Assembly (NCBI RefSeq): GCF_001442805.1
Contig: NZ_CP011131.1
Coordinates: 5,766,001 to 5,830,000, forward strand
Direction of reading: 5' to 3'
DNA: 64,000 nt
Source: Lysobacter gummosus
GTDB taxonomy: Bacteria > Pseudomonadota > Gammaproteobacteria > Xanthomonadales > Xanthomonadaceae
In this document: positions 1-8,401 of the stretch, in pieces
Numbering within the stretch: position 1 is the stretch's first letter
Layout: the number at the start of each line of letters is the position of its first letter
Notes under the pieces: generated by a model
Databases searched by the model: none
What the model was told of the DNA's origin: nothing
Seen by the model: only the letters and a program-made list of their open reading frames with translations
Translations under genes and position numbers: made by a program

Positions 1-30
1 CTTTCGATCAGCCGCTGCGATCGGAACGGA

Positions 31-60
31 AAGCATCGGGACTGAAGCCCCTCCTACAAA
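31..60. repeat. REP-like 'GGGCTGAAGCCCCTCC' element (partial copy)
   Basis: The stretch aagcatcgggactgaagccc followed by ctcctacaa matches one arm of the perfect-looking inverted element at 34347-34411 with a single change in the core (gggactgaag for ggggctgaag). Related arms occur near 3010-3130 and 27380. It is non-coding and sits at the window edge, so its partner arm may lie outside. Confidence 0.6.
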
Positions 61-92
61 AACTCGCCGGTAAAATCCGATCCCTCTCACGA

Positions 93-126
93 CGAAGGCC
101 CGGCTTGCGCCGGGCCTTCGCTTTAT
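93..126. terminator. 12-bp stem hairpin near 3' end of the GlsB-type gene
   Basis: A perfect 12-bp GC-rich stem (93-104 with 109-120) closes a TTGC loop. It lies 38 bases past the stop of the minus-strand gene at 158-439. On the plus strand it is followed by CTTTAT, on the minus strand by a poor T-tract, so it may terminate a gene left of the window better than the gene to its right. Intrinsic termination is inferred from structure only. Confidence 0.55.
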
Positions 127-157
127 CGCGTATCGATGTCGGGCCGCTAAGCCGCGA

Positions 158-439
158 TCAGCGCACCCGTCCGCGACGGAACAGATTCACGATCGCCAGC
201 AGCACCACCGCACCGACCAGCGACAGCAGCAATCCGGACAGATTGAACGCGCCGCTGTTGATGGTGCCGCCGCCGATGCCGGCCACGCCGCCGAGCCAGC
301 CGCCGAGGAACGAACCGACGATGCCGACGATGATGTTGAGGAAGATGCCCTGCTGCCCATCGGTCTTCATGATCATGCTGGCGATCCAGCCGATGACGCC
401 GCCTACGACAAGCCAGATGATTAAGCCGGTAATGCTCAT
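158..439 (-). CDS. GlsB/YeaQ/YmgE family stress-response membrane protein
   Basis: This 93-residue protein is almost wholly hydrophobic and Gly-rich. It has three membrane segments: about residues 2-21 (ITGLIIWLVVGGVIGW), 27-50 (GIFLNIIVGIVGSFLGGWLG) and 62-85, then an Arg-rich tail (FRRGRVR). The motif GxxxGWxAS followed by a short polar loop and N-I-x-V-G-I-x-G-S-x-x-G is characteristic of the transglycosylase-associated (GlsB/YeaQ/YmgE) family, small inner-membrane proteins induced by envelope or osmotic stress whose biochemical role is unsettled. I start at the ATG at 437-439 rather than 33 bases upstream because AGGAGAA sits 7-10 bases before it and family members begin with the first membrane helix. 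It is transcribed alone, toward the hairpin at 93-120. Confidence 0.88.
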   Translation of the reverse strand: MSITGLIIWLVVGGVIGWIASMIMKTDGQQGIFLNIIVGIVGSFLGGWLGGVAGIGGGTINSGAFNLSGLLLSLVGAVVLLAIVNLFRRGRVR

Positions 440-790
440 GCGCGTTCTCCTGACGATTCCTGATGAATGCATACAGCGATCGTGTGCCTGAGCGCACTAT
501 CGATCGCTGCCCCCTGAACGGGCGACACAGGCAGTCTGGAGCGTGCTACGTGATGGCAACGTCGAAGTTCGCATCAGCGATCCGTGAAGAAACGCACGGC
601 TTTTCATGCAGATGAACGAGCCGTGACGCGGCGGGTTTCGACGTCGTTGCAGTAATGAAAAACCCGGCCGCGCTTCACTTCTGCATCATGGCGATAGCCG
701 CGCGCGGCGCGGCGATGCGCGCGAAAACGATCGTCGATGCCGCGCGATGAAGGCCGCGACGCGGATGAATCGTTCACCCGCGCAACCGCC
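440..790. other. Intergenic stretch, no gene seen
   Basis: These 351 bases separate two minus-strand genes. Short open frames are present but have no ribosome site and no recognisable product. The promoter of the GlsB-type gene is expected here, but I could not pick a convincing -35/-10 pair. Confidence 0.5.
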
Positions 791-2173
791 TTACTCCTGC
801 GAATGCAGCATCGCTTCCAACGCATGCCGCGGCAGCTTGCCGGTTTCGTTGCGCGGCAACGCGCTCACGCAGCGCAGCGGGCGCGGCAGGAACACCGGGT
901 CGATGCTCTGCCGCAGCGCATGCAGGATCTGCGCTTCGCCCAGGCCCGGCGCGACCGCCAGCGCGGCGATGCGGCGCACGCCGAAATGGTCGGCGGCATC
1001 GAGTTGGAACACCACGCCGTCGCGAACGCCGTCGATGGCGAGCAGCTTGCGGGTGAGATCGCCGAGCGAAGCGCGCTTGCCGGCGATCTCCAGCAGATCG
1101 GCGCTGCGGCCGCGCAGCACGAAGCGGCCGTCGGCTTCGACTTCCATCAGATCGGCCAGCACCACCGGCTCGGGCAGATGCGGCGCGTGGATCGCGGTGC
1201 CGTCGGGTTGCGGGCACACGCGCACGCCGGGCAGCGGCGTCCACGCCGCTTCCAGCGCGGTGCGGCGGCGCGCGAACACGCACGTCTCGGTGGAACCGAA
1301 CACTTCGCGCACTTCGCAGCGGTAACGCGCTTCGGCGGCCTGGGCCAGTTCCACCGGCAGCGGCGCGGTGGCCGAGACGATGCCGGCCAACGCCGGCAGT
1401 TCGATGCCGGATTCGACCAGCGCGCGCAGATGCACCGGCGTGGTCACCAACAGCGGCGGCGTATCCGCATCGCTCAGGGCGCGGGCGACGTCGCCGGGAA
1501 AGAACGGCCGATGCGCGTGCACCGCGACCGGCCCCAGCAGCGGCAGCAGCACCGACATCTCCATGCCGTACATGTGCTGCGGCGGCACGGTCGCGACCAG
1601 CGGGGTGATCTCGCCGGCGCGCAGCAGGTCCTGCAGCGCGGCCAGGTTCTGCGCGGTGCTGGTGCGGAACGCGTCCCAGGTCTTGTGATTGGGCTTGGGC
1701 TGGCCGGTGCTGCCGGAGGTGAAGCCGATCGCCAGCAAGGCCTGCGCATCGACCTGCAGCGGTTCGCCCTCGGCCTGTTCCAGCGTCTGCGCCAGATGCA
1801 GATAGCGCGGCGGCGTCGGGTCCAGCGGCAGATCGCCGATGCAGTAACTGTCCGGGTAACGCACCAGCACGTCGTCGATCACCGCCGGGGCGCGCGAGGA
1901 CGGCAGCAGATTGGCCTGCCCGCGCAGCGCCACCGCGCACAGCGCGACCAGGAAGCGATAGCGGTTCTCGCACAGATTCACCGCGCACGCGGCCTGCGGC
2001 AGGCGCGCGGCGAGGGCGCGCACTTCGCGCTCGAAACGTTCGCGCTCGATCCGCGGTCCGCCGCCGAAGGCGAGCATGCGACCGGGCGCGCCGGCGACCA
2101 GATCGAACCACTGCGCGCTGCGCGCTAGACCCTGGCTGAGCGGAACCTGGCTCGGATCGATAACCGCTGACAT
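791..2173 (-). CDS. AMP-dependent acyl/aryl-CoA ligase, aryl-polyene (xanthomonadin) type
   Basis: This 460-residue protein is an ANL-superfamily adenylating enzyme. The P-loop-like motif GFTSGSTGQPKPNHK lies near residue 150, the A5-type motif VFGSTETCVFA near 292, the A7 region as LRGRSADLLEIAGKR, and the C-terminal lysine motif as LPRNETGKLPRHAL. It is about 100 residues shorter than ordinary acyl-CoA synthetases, as in the compact AMP-ligases of aryl-polyene and xanthomonadin clusters. Those activate an aromatic starter acid (3-hydroxy- or 4-hydroxybenzoate type) for loading onto carrier protein. A Sfp-type phosphopantetheinyl transferase is divergently encoded 204 bases away and would activate that carrier protein. 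No ketosynthase, carrier protein or 3-hydroxybenzoate synthase gene lies in the window, so the pathway link rests on family resemblance and this one neighbour. I chose the ATG at 2173; a TTG lies directly before it. Confidence 0.78.
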   Translation of the reverse strand: MSAVIDPSQVPLSQGLARSAQWFDLVAGAPGRMLAFGGGPRIERERFEREVRALAARLPQAACAVNLCENRYRFLVALCAVALRGQANLLPSSRAPAVIDDVLVRYPDSYCIGDLPLDPTPPRYLHLAQTLEQAEGEPLQVDAQALLAIGFTSGSTGQPKPNHKTWDAFRTSTAQNLAALQDLLRAGEITPLVATVPPQHMYGMEMSVLLPLLGPVAVHAHRPFFPGDVARALSDADTPPLLVTTPVHLRALVESGIELPALAGIVSATAPLPVELAQAAEARYRCEVREVFGSTETCVFARRRTALEAAWTPLPGVRVCPQPDGTAIHAPHLPEPVVLADLMEVEADGRFVLRGRSADLLEIAGKRASLGDLTRKLLAIDGVRDGVVFQLDAADHFGVRRIAALAVAPGLGEAQILHALRQSIDPVFLPRPLRCVSALPRNETGKLPRHALEAMLHSQE

Positions 2174-2377
2174 CAATATGGTTTCCCGCGGCCATGGCCG
2201 CTTTCATTGCCTGCAACTTGCCCGGCTGCGCCTGATCGCAGGCTGACGGCCGTCGCGGCCGCCCAGCTCCACTTCAGCAACGATGCCACGCCCCCGCGTG
2301 CACACCTCGAACGAACCCGGTCCCCAGGCGTTTAGCTTACGCTGACTGGGCCGCCACCCGCCAAACTGCCCTCGTTC

Positions 2378-2974
2378 ATGTCCCTGTCCGCTCGTTCACC
2401 TTCGTCCGTCGCCGCGTCCGGCGACGCGACGCCGCGCTGGGTCTGGCTGCCGCACCCGCACGGCGCGCCGGCCGAGCCGCAGGCGCGCGGCTGGCTCGCC
2501 GGGCAACTGGACGATGCCGGACTGACGCTGTCGCGCGACGATCGCCAACGCCCGCACCTGGACCCGCCGCACCAGGACTACGACTGCAACTGGAGCCACA
2601 GCGGCGAGCACCTGCTGGTCGCGCTGGCGCATCGCGCCCAGGTCGGCGTGGACCTGGAGCGGCTGCACCGGCGGCCGCGCGCGGTCGAGATCGCCCAGCG
2701 CTACTTCACCGCGCCCGAAGCGCAGTGGCTGACCGCGCACGCCGATCGCGATCTCGCCTTCCTGCGCCTGTGGTGCGCGAAGGAGGCGGTGCTGAAGGCG
2801 CATGGGCACGGGCTGTCGTACGGCCTGGACAAGTTGCGTTTCGAGGAACGCGGCGGGGGGCTGGTGCTGGTCGAATGCGATCCGGGCCTTGGAATGCCGC
2901 AGCAATGGCGGTTTTGCGAGATCGAGCCGGCACCGGGATATCTGGGTGCGTTGGCGTGGCGGCCTTGGGGTTGA
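2378..2974 (+). CDS. Sfp/HetI-type 4'-phosphopantetheinyl transferase
   Basis: This 198-residue protein should transfer the phosphopantetheine arm of CoA to the serine of carrier proteins of polyketide, aryl-polyene or nonribosomal pathways. The family signatures are visible: NWSHSGEHLLVAL (residues 71-83), the Mg-binding VGVDLE at 89-94, and LWCAKEAVLKAHG at 131-143, whose W-x-x-KEA lysine and glutamate are the second half of the active site. Length fits the single-chain Sfp-like class (about 200-230 residues), not the 120-residue AcpS class. It reads away from the AMP-ligase gene and shares its upstream region, suggesting coordinated use in pigment biosynthesis. In Xanthomonas a PPTase of this class is required for xanthomonadin (established for the family; inferred here). 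The first 15 residues are Ser/Ala-rich and could be an over-extended start. Confidence 0.87.
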   Translation: MSLSARSPSSVAASGDATPRWVWLPHPHGAPAEPQARGWLAGQLDDAGLTLSRDDRQRPHLDPPHQDYDCNWSHSGEHLLVALAHRAQVGVDLERLHRRPRAVEIAQRYFTAPEAQWLTAHADRDLAFLRLWCAKEAVLKAHGHGLSYGLDKLRFEERGGGLVLVECDPGLGMPQQWRFCEIEPAPGYLGALAWRPWG

Positions 2975-3008
2975 GGGGCCGGCTGCGGTTTCGTCGCAAG
3001 TGGGGTTC

Positions 3009-3130
3009 GAGTCGGGGCTGAAGCTCCCTCTCACAATAGATTCCGAGCGCACGCAGACTCCCCGGCAACGTCTCCGATGTTCGCGGCGCAATCGCCGATG
3101 TCTCCGAGGAAGGGAGCTTCAGCCCCGACC
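3009..3130. repeat. Inverted pair of REP-like elements upstream of rsmG
   Basis: An arm reading gtcggggctgaagctccctc begins at 3011, and its inverse gaagggagcttcagccccga begins at 3109. They are separated by about 75 bases. The core is the same GGGGCTGAAGC/GCTTCAGCCCC palindrome found at 31-60 and 34347-34411. The element lies between the PPTase and rsmG, which argues against the longer upstream starts possible for rsmG. Confidence 0.75.
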
Positions 3131-3181
3131 CAAGCCGCGACGCAACTCCAGGCACCCGCGCCATCGGCGATAATCGCCGCG

Positions 3182-3847
3182 ATGAATACCCCCGTCTCCC
3201 TTCCGCCCGGGCTGCGCACCGAGCTCGAAGCCGGCCTGTCCGCGCTCGCCCTCGACCCGGCCCTGGCCGCGCCGCTGCTGGACTACCTGGCCCTGCTCGC
3301 GCGCTGGAACCGCACCTACAACCTCACCGCGGTGCGCGATCCGCAGGACATGGTCGGCAAGCACCTGCTCGATTCGCTGGCCATGCACCGCTATGTCGAT
3401 GCGCTGGCCGCGCGCGGCGGCGCCCTGGCCGACCTGGGCACCGGCGCCGGCCTGCCCGGCATTCCGCTGGCGATCGTCAAGCCCGGCCTGCGCGTGACCC
3501 TGGTCGAAAGCGCCGGCAAGAAGGCCCGCTTCATGCGCGAGGCGCTGCGCCAGCTCGGCCTGAAGGACGCGCGGGTGGCCGAATCCCGGATCGAGGCCTT
3601 CGCCGAACCCGGCGCCTACGACGCCATCACCGCGCGCGCCCTGGCCACCTTGCCGCTGATCCTCGAACTCGGCGGCCACCTGCTCAAGCCCGGCGGCGTG
3701 CTGCTGGCGATGAAGGGCCAGCGCCCGGACGAGGAAATCGCCGCGCTGCCCAAGGGCTGGGAAGTCCGCGCGGTCGAGCCGATGACGGTGCCCGGGCTGG
3801 CCGCCGAGCGCCACATGGTCGTGATCGGCCGCCAAGGCGAAGGCTGA
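3182..3847 (+). CDS. rsmG: 16S rRNA (guanine-527-N7)-methyltransferase RsmG (GidB)
   Basis: This 221-residue SAM-dependent methyltransferase modifies G527 in the 530 loop of 16S rRNA in the cytoplasm; loss gives low-level streptomycin resistance (family knowledge). It carries the RsmG hallmarks [14 protein letters not shown] (41-54), the GKHLLDSL block (59-66), the SAM-binding [15 protein letters not shown] (84-98), and [14 protein letters not shown]. The open frame extends 35 codons upstream, but those codons are made of the repeat at 3009-3130, and the ATG at 3182 yields the usual protein. parA and parB follow downstream, reproducing the widespread gid-parAB arrangement usually found within the replication-origin region of bacterial chromosomes. 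Confidence 0.96.
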   Translation: MNTPVSLPPGLRTELEAGLSALALDPALAAPLLDYLALLARWNRTYNLTAVRDPQDMVGKHLLDSLAMHRYVDALAARGGALADLGTGAGLPGIPLAIVKPGLRVTLVESAGKKARFMREALRQLGLKDARVAESRIEAFAEPGAYDAITARALATLPLILELGGHLLKPGGVLLAMKGQRPDEEIAALPKGWEVRAVEPMTVPGLAAERHMVVIGRQGEG

Positions 3848-4025
3848 GCCCGCCTGCGACCATACGCCGGGCCGCGCAACCGTCTGTCTCGCGCGGCTCA
3901 CCCGGCCGCGAGCCCGCGTCAAGCGCGAGGCAGCCGGCGCGGGCATAATCCCCAGTCCGGTCGGCGCCTGGCGCCGGACGCCGTCGTTACTCAATTCACT
4001 CCGCAACAAGCAGGGGACGAGCCGC

Positions 4026-4844
4026 ATGGCCCGCATCATCGCCGTCGCCAATCAAAAAGGCGGGGTCGGCAAGACCACCACCGCGGTCAACCTGGCCGCC
4101 GCGCTCGCACGCACGCCCAAGCGGGTGCTGCTGGTCGATCTGGACCCGCAAGGCAACGCCACGATGGGCAGCGGCGTGGACAAGCGCCAGCTGGAGGACA
4201 CGGTCTGCGACGTCCTGCTCGGCGAAGCCGACGCCGCCGCGACCATCGTGCGCGCGCCGGAAGACTTCGACCTGCTGCCGGCCAACATCGACCTGACCGC
4301 GGCCGAAATCAGCCTGATGAACCAGGACGCGCGCGAGCAGCGGCTCAAGCGCGCGCTGGCGCCGCTGCGCGGCAACTACGACTACATCCTGATCGACTGC
4401 CCGCCGGCGTTGTCGCTGCTGACCTTGAACGCGCTGACCGCGGCCGATTCGATCATCGTGCCGATGCAGTGCGAGTACTACGCCCTGGAAGGCCTGAGCG
4501 CGCTGGTCGATACCATCGAGGCGCTCAAGGCCAACCTGAACCCTTCACTGGAAATCGAAGGCGTCTTGCGCACCATGTTCGACGTGCGCAACAACCTCGC
4601 CAATGCCGTGTCGGCCGACCTGACCACCCACTTCGGTGACCGCGTGTTCCGCACCATCGTGCCGCGCAACGTGCGCCTGGCCGAAGCGCCCAGCTACGGC
4701 CAGAGCATCGTCGGCTACGACAAGACCAGCCGTGGCGGCATCGCCTACCTGGGCCTGGCCGGCGAAGTGCTGCGCCGCCAGCGCGAACGCGAACAAGCCG
4801 CCAAAGCCGCCAAGACCGCCGTGGGCGCGGAGACCCCTGCATGA
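4026..4844 (+). CDS. parA: Chromosome-partitioning ATPase ParA (Soj)
   Basis: This 272-residue deviant Walker-type ATPase drives segregation of the chromosome origin together with ParB-parS. The deviant Walker A is NQKGGVGKTTTAVNLAAAL from residue 9, including the signature lysine before GGVGKT. Walker A' appears as VLLVDLDPQGNATMGSG and Walker B as YILIDCPPALSLLTLNAL. The C-terminal VPRNVRLAEAPSYGQSI is the chromosomal Soj signature, distinct from plasmid ParAs with an N-terminal HTH. The gene follows rsmG by 178 bases with a good AGGGGACGAG leader, and its last four bases overlap the parB start (ATGA), so ParA and ParB are translationally coupled. Confidence 0.97.
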   Translation: MARIIAVANQKGGVGKTTTAVNLAAALARTPKRVLLVDLDPQGNATMGSGVDKRQLEDTVCDVLLGEADAAATIVRAPEDFDLLPANIDLTAAEISLMNQDAREQRLKRALAPLRGNYDYILIDCPPALSLLTLNALTAADSIIVPMQCEYYALEGLSALVDTIEALKANLNPSLEIEGVLRTMFDVRNNLANAVSADLTTHFGDRVFRTIVPRNVRLAEAPSYGQSIVGYDKTSRGGIAYLGLAGEVLRRQREREQAAKAAKTAVGAETPA

Positions 4845-5758
4845 GTAACCCCGCCAAGAAGCGCGGCCTGGGCCGCGGCCTGGAAGCTTTGCTCGGCCCG
4901 AAAGCCGCCGCCGAGGCGCCGACCCTGGTCGAAGCCCAGCCCGGCGACATGCTGCGCAACTTGCCGGTCGATTCGCTGAGCGCCGGCAAGTACCAGCCGC
5001 GCAAGCACTGGGACGAAGCCAAGCTGGCCGAGCTCGCCGAATCGATCAAGGCCCAGGGCGTGATCCAGCCCATCGTGGTCCGCGAGATCGGCGAAAAGGG
5101 CGGCAAGACCTACGAAATCATCGCCGGCGAACGCCGCTGGCGCGCCTCGCGCCTGGCCGGGCTGGCGGAAATCCCGGTGGTCATCCGCGAAGTCGATGAC
5201 CGCACCGTGGTCGCGATGGCGCTGATCGAGAACATCCAGCGCGAAGACCTCAACCCGCTGGAAGAAGCCACCGCGCTGCAGCGGCTGATCGACGAATTCG
5301 ACCTCACCCACGCCCAGGCCGCCGAAGCGGTCGGCCGTTCGCGCGCGGCGGTGTCCAACCTGCTGCGCCTGCTGGAACTGCCGGGCGAGATCCGCGTCCT
5401 GGTCGAGACCCGCGCCCTGGAGATGGGCCACGCCCGCGCCCTGCTGACCCTGCAGCCGCAAGCGGCGATCGCGCTGGCGCGCCAGGCCGCCGAACTGGGC
5501 TGGTCGGTGCGCGACGTCGAGCACCGCGTGCAGCAGCTGGCCGCCGGCAAGATTCCGGTGTCGGGCAAGGCCAAGCCGGTCAAGGCCAAGCCGCAGGCCG
5601 ACATCGCCACGCTCGAGCGCGAGCTGTCGGAATCGCTCAACACCAAGGTCAACGTCCTGCACGGCCGCGGCGGCAAGGGCCGGCTGGTGATCCACTACAC
5701 CGACCTGGATTCGCTGGATGGGGTGCTGGAGAGGCTGCGCGGCAAGGTCGACGCCTGA
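4841..5758 (+). CDS. parB: Chromosome-partitioning protein ParB (Spo0J), CTPase
   Basis: This 305-residue protein binds parS sites and spreads as a CTP-dependent clamp around the origin. The N-terminal ParA-interacting tail is basic (KKRGLGRGLEALLGP, residues 6-20), the form that stimulates ParA ATPase. It is followed by the NP(R)KHWDEAKLAELAESIKAQG region, the CTP-binding GERRWRASRLAGL motif (about 100-112) and the ENIQREDLNPLEEA block. The helix-turn-helix is HAQAAEAVGRSRAAVSNLLR. The C-terminal dimerisation domain is preceded by a Lys/Pro/Ala linker. I looked for the near-universal parS palindrome (TGTTnCACGTGnAACA) in the window and did not see a convincing copy. Confidence 0.96.
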   Translation: MSNPAKKRGLGRGLEALLGPKAAAEAPTLVEAQPGDMLRNLPVDSLSAGKYQPRKHWDEAKLAELAESIKAQGVIQPIVVREIGEKGGKTYEIIAGERRWRASRLAGLAEIPVVIREVDDRTVVAMALIENIQREDLNPLEEATALQRLIDEFDLTHAQAAEAVGRSRAAVSNLLRLLELPGEIRVLVETRALEMGHARALLTLQPQAAIALARQAAELGWSVRDVEHRVQQLAAGKIPVSGKAKPVKAKPQADIATLERELSESLNTKVNVLHGRGGKGRLVIHYTDLDSLDGVLERLRGKVDA

Positions 5759-5774
5759 TCCGCGTCCGAGCCAC

Positions 5775-6233
5775 GTGCATCCCTATCGCTACCGTGTTTC
5801 CTTGAGCCTGAGCCATCCCGACGCCGACTTGCGCGAACTGGGCGAAGTTTTGGAAGTCCGCCCCACCCGCGCTGTCAAAGCCGGCGACCGGCGCATCACC
5901 CCGAAAGGTACCCTGCTGCCGGGTGCGTACCGCGAATCGAGTTGGGGCGGCGACCTGTCTCCCGAAACCGACGACGCCCGGACCTCGGACGACGAGCCTC
6001 TGGAAACCTTCCTGGAAGCGCAGCTCGACCGCCTGAGCCAACATTCCGGCCGGTTGCGCGCCTTCCACGACGACGGTGGGCGCGCCATGTTCTTCATCGG
6101 CCTGTTCTGCGATGCCAACACCGGCTTGGTTTTGTCACCGGCTCTGATGGCCAAGGCTGCCGCGCTGGGGATCGGGCTCGGATTCGATATTTATCCACCG
6201 GACCCGCCCGGTACCGGCGACACTCCGGCTTGA
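5775..6233 (+). CDS. DUF4279 domain protein
   Basis: This 152-residue soluble protein resembles the DUF4279 family. It starts with a V-S-L-S strand and contains a 'GD...G' turn (KAGDRRITPKGT), a SSW motif (YRESSWGGD), the helix PLETFLEAQLDRLSQHSGRL, and the closing L-x-P-x-L-M-A-K-A-A-A-L-G-I-G-L-x-F-D-I-Y. DUF4279 proteins are often annotated as immunity-type proteins in other genomes, but their function is unproven, and no toxin lies next to this one. I chose the GTG at 5775, 16 bases after the parB stop, because the upstream ATG at 5718 would overlap parB by 41 bases and adds residues out of character. Its position right behind parB suggests read-through from the rsmG-parAB transcript. Confidence 0.72.
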   Translation: MHPYRYRVSLSLSHPDADLRELGEVLEVRPTRAVKAGDRRITPKGTLLPGAYRESSWGGDLSPETDDARTSDDEPLETFLEAQLDRLSQHSGRLRAFHDDGGRAMFFIGLFCDANTGLVLSPALMAKAAALGIGLGFDIYPPDPPGTGDTPA

Positions 6234-6443
6234 GCACCGGCTCGATTCTTTCCCACTAGCCTGAGCGCACCGCCGCCAGGCGGGCCGGAAAACGACTGTC
6301 CTGTGACGATTCGCGCCGGCGGGATTGGGGTAATCCACTAAACTTGTGCATTCGCTTTCGCTGAACACGCCTGTCGGGTCTTCCCGGCCGGGTCGAAGCG
6401 TCGTCGCCGTACTACGAACCACACCACCGAGAAGGAGATACAC

Positions 6444-6875
6444 ATGAAATGGATGGCCGCCGCCGCATTGATGCTGGCACCGGTTATGGCTTGGGCGCAG
6501 ACCGGGTCGTGCCCGGAACTGAAGAATCCCGAGTTGAAGTGGAATCAGCGCCAAGGCGCCAACTACACGATCTGCTACCTCGAACTGCCCAACAGCCTGG
6601 GCACGGGCACCGGCTTCGGCGTCTACCTGGGCACGCGCACCTTCAAGCCGGCCAAGAAGGCCCGCGCCGAAAAGGGCAGCGTGGGCAGCCAACAGGTCCA
6701 GTGGTTCACCAAGCAAACCGTCAACAACCTGCGTCCGTACTCGCGCGAAACCCTGGTCAACCTGCCGGGCGAAAAGCCCAAGAGCAAGGTCAAGGTCTAC
6801 GTATGGATCGACGCGGCCACCGCCGAGCAGCTCAACGAGGGCTTCGCCCTGGCCAAGCAGGTGGCGGTGCAGTAA
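6444..6875 (+). CDS. Secreted/periplasmic protein of unknown function
   Basis: I do not recognise the family. The 143-residue product has a clean signal peptide (MKWMAAAALMLAPVMAWAQ, cleavage expected after AWA). The mature protein of about 125 residues contains two cysteines (SCPEL near 22 and TICYLEL near 48) that could form one disulfide. The mature domain is Lys-rich and basic (FKPAKKARAEKG, KPKSKVKVYVW), with alternating hydrophobic strands that suggest a small beta domain. An unusually strong ribosome site, GAGAAGGAGATACAC, sits directly before the ATG, predicting high expression. The 210 bases before it, after the DUF4279 gene, are intergenic and may hold its promoter. It is transcribed in the same direction as its neighbours but is probably a single-gene unit. 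Confidence 0.72.
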   Translation: MKWMAAAALMLAPVMAWAQTGSCPELKNPELKWNQRQGANYTICYLELPNSLGTGTGFGVYLGTRTFKPAKKARAEKGSVGSQQVQWFTKQTVNNLRPYSRETLVNLPGEKPKSKVKVYVWIDAATAEQLNEGFALAKQVAVQ

Positions 6876-7052
6876 TCCCGCTGCCGCAGCGCGCGCCGGG
6901 CGGACGCCGCCCGGAAGCGCGCACGCGGCCCAGGCCAGCGCGTTTTCCGCGCACGCCGCAGGCACCGGGCGGATTTTCCGCGTGCGCATCGACGCGAAAC
7001 CGGAACACGAATTAGGCGACACTTCGCGCCTCAACAGCCGACTCCACTTCGA

Positions 7053-8018
7053 ATGACCATCCTAGTCACCGGCGCAGCCGGCTTCATCGGCGCCAACGTC
7101 TGCCGCGCCCTGCGCGCGCAAGGCCGCGCGATCGTCGGCCTGGACAACTACAACGATTACTACGATCCGCAGATCAAGCGCGACCGCGTTGCCGCGCTGT
7201 GCGCGGACGTGGATATCCGCGCGCTGGACCTGGGCGATCGCGACGGCCTGGCCGCGCTGTTCGACGAGTTCGCCTTCGAGCAGGTGGTGCACTTGGCCGC
7301 GCAGGCCGGCGTGCGTTACTCGCTGACCAATCCGCATGCCTACGTGGACAGCAACCTGGTCGGCTTCGTCAATCTGCTGGAACTGTGCCGCCACCGCGGC
7401 GTGCAGCATCTGGCGTATGCGAGTTCGTCCTCGGTGTACGGCGATTCGGCCACGCCGCCGTTCTCGGAAGACCAGCGCATCGACCAGCCGCGCTCGCTGT
7501 ACGCGGCGACCAAGGCCGCCAACGAATTGATGGCGCACACCTACGCGCATCTGTACGGCCTGCGCGCCACCGGCCTGCGCTTCTTCACCGTCTACGGGCC
7601 GTGGGGCCGGCCGGACATGGCGCCGCTGCTGTTCTCGCGCGCGGTGCTGGCGGGCCGGCCGATCGACGTGTTCAACCACGGCAAGATGCGCCGCGACTTC
7701 ACCTACATCGACGACATCGTCGCCGGGGTGATCGGCGCGCTCGACCATCCGCCCGCGTCCGACCCGCCGCACCGGGTATTCAACCTGGGCAACCACACCC
7801 CGGTCGAGCTGGAACGCTTCATCCAGGTCATCGCCGACGCCGCCGGCCGCCCGGCGCAGAAGGTCTACAAGCCGATGCAGCCCGGCGACATGGTCGAGAC
7901 CATGGCCGACACCTCGCGCGCTCAGGCCGCGTTCGGCTTCGAGCCGGCGACGACGATCGAGGTCGGACTGCCGCGCGTGGTCGAATGGTGCCGGAGCTAT
8001 TTCGGCGACAATGCCTGA
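7053..8018 (+). CDS. NAD-dependent epimerase, UDP-glucuronate 4-epimerase type
   Basis: This 321-residue extended short-chain dehydrogenase interconverts UDP-sugars, most likely UDP-glucuronate and UDP-galacturonate. The Rossmann motif is GAAGFIG at 7-13, the NAD-contacting segment LDNYNDYYDPQIKRDR at 30-45 is characteristic of the GlcA epimerase subgroup, the SS-x-VYG motif is at 124-130, and the catalytic Y150-xxx-K154 is present. Also visible are RFFTVYGPWGRPDMA, RDFTYIDDIV and a C-terminal GDMVETMADTSRA. UDP-GalA serves as precursor for exopolysaccharide, O-antigen or lipid A decoration. The next gene pair (GT2 transferase and lipid-A-synthase-N domain protein) would fit a role in envelope glycan modification, although 383 bases separate them. 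Confidence 0.88.
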   Translation: MTILVTGAAGFIGANVCRALRAQGRAIVGLDNYNDYYDPQIKRDRVAALCADVDIRALDLGDRDGLAALFDEFAFEQVVHLAAQAGVRYSLTNPHAYVDSNLVGFVNLLELCRHRGVQHLAYASSSSVYGDSATPPFSEDQRIDQPRSLYAATKAANELMAHTYAHLYGLRATGLRFFTVYGPWGRPDMAPLLFSRAVLAGRPIDVFNHGKMRRDFTYIDDIVAGVIGALDHPPASDPPHRVFNLGNHTPVELERFIQVIADAAGRPAQKVYKPMQPGDMVETMADTSRAQAAFGFEPATTIEVGLPRVVEWCRSYFGDNA

Positions 8019-8401
8019 CGTTTCGGCCGCATAGCGCGGAAAAGTCGATAGTTCACCGATGTTCTCGGCCCGTCGGTCGCCGCGGGCGGGCGGCGCGATT
8101 GTCGATCGATCCCGCGCCGACATCCCGCCGACATCGGCTCATTCATGGTCCGGCGTCCCGAACCCGCCTCCGGGCCGTTCACTCAGGCACATCAGAAGCT
8201 TAAGCTGCGCGTGTTTTTTGCAGATCTTGTGACGTTTGTCGTCCGCGCACGGCACGCTTTAACACTCTGCAGTCCGCTGTCGCCCCAGGACGGGCTCGCC
8301 TCGATGCGACCCGGCCCGGCCTAGCCGCCGCGCTCATCACCATCACCCCGCGCCGACAAGGCCTCGGGCGCAAATACCCGTATTACTCGCGAGCTTCATT
8401 C
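8019..8401. other. Intergenic stretch before the GT2 gene
   Basis: These 383 bases contain no supported gene. A relatively T-rich patch (tgttttttgcagatcttgtg near 8211-8230) stands out against the GC-rich background and could hold promoter elements for the glycosyltransferase gene, but no clear hexamer pair was found. Confidence 0.4.

Noticed and set aside
4026-5775. parS site search around parA-parB
   Set aside because: No match near TGTTnCACGTGnAACA was found in this window; GCCACGTGCATC near 5771 is too far from consensus.
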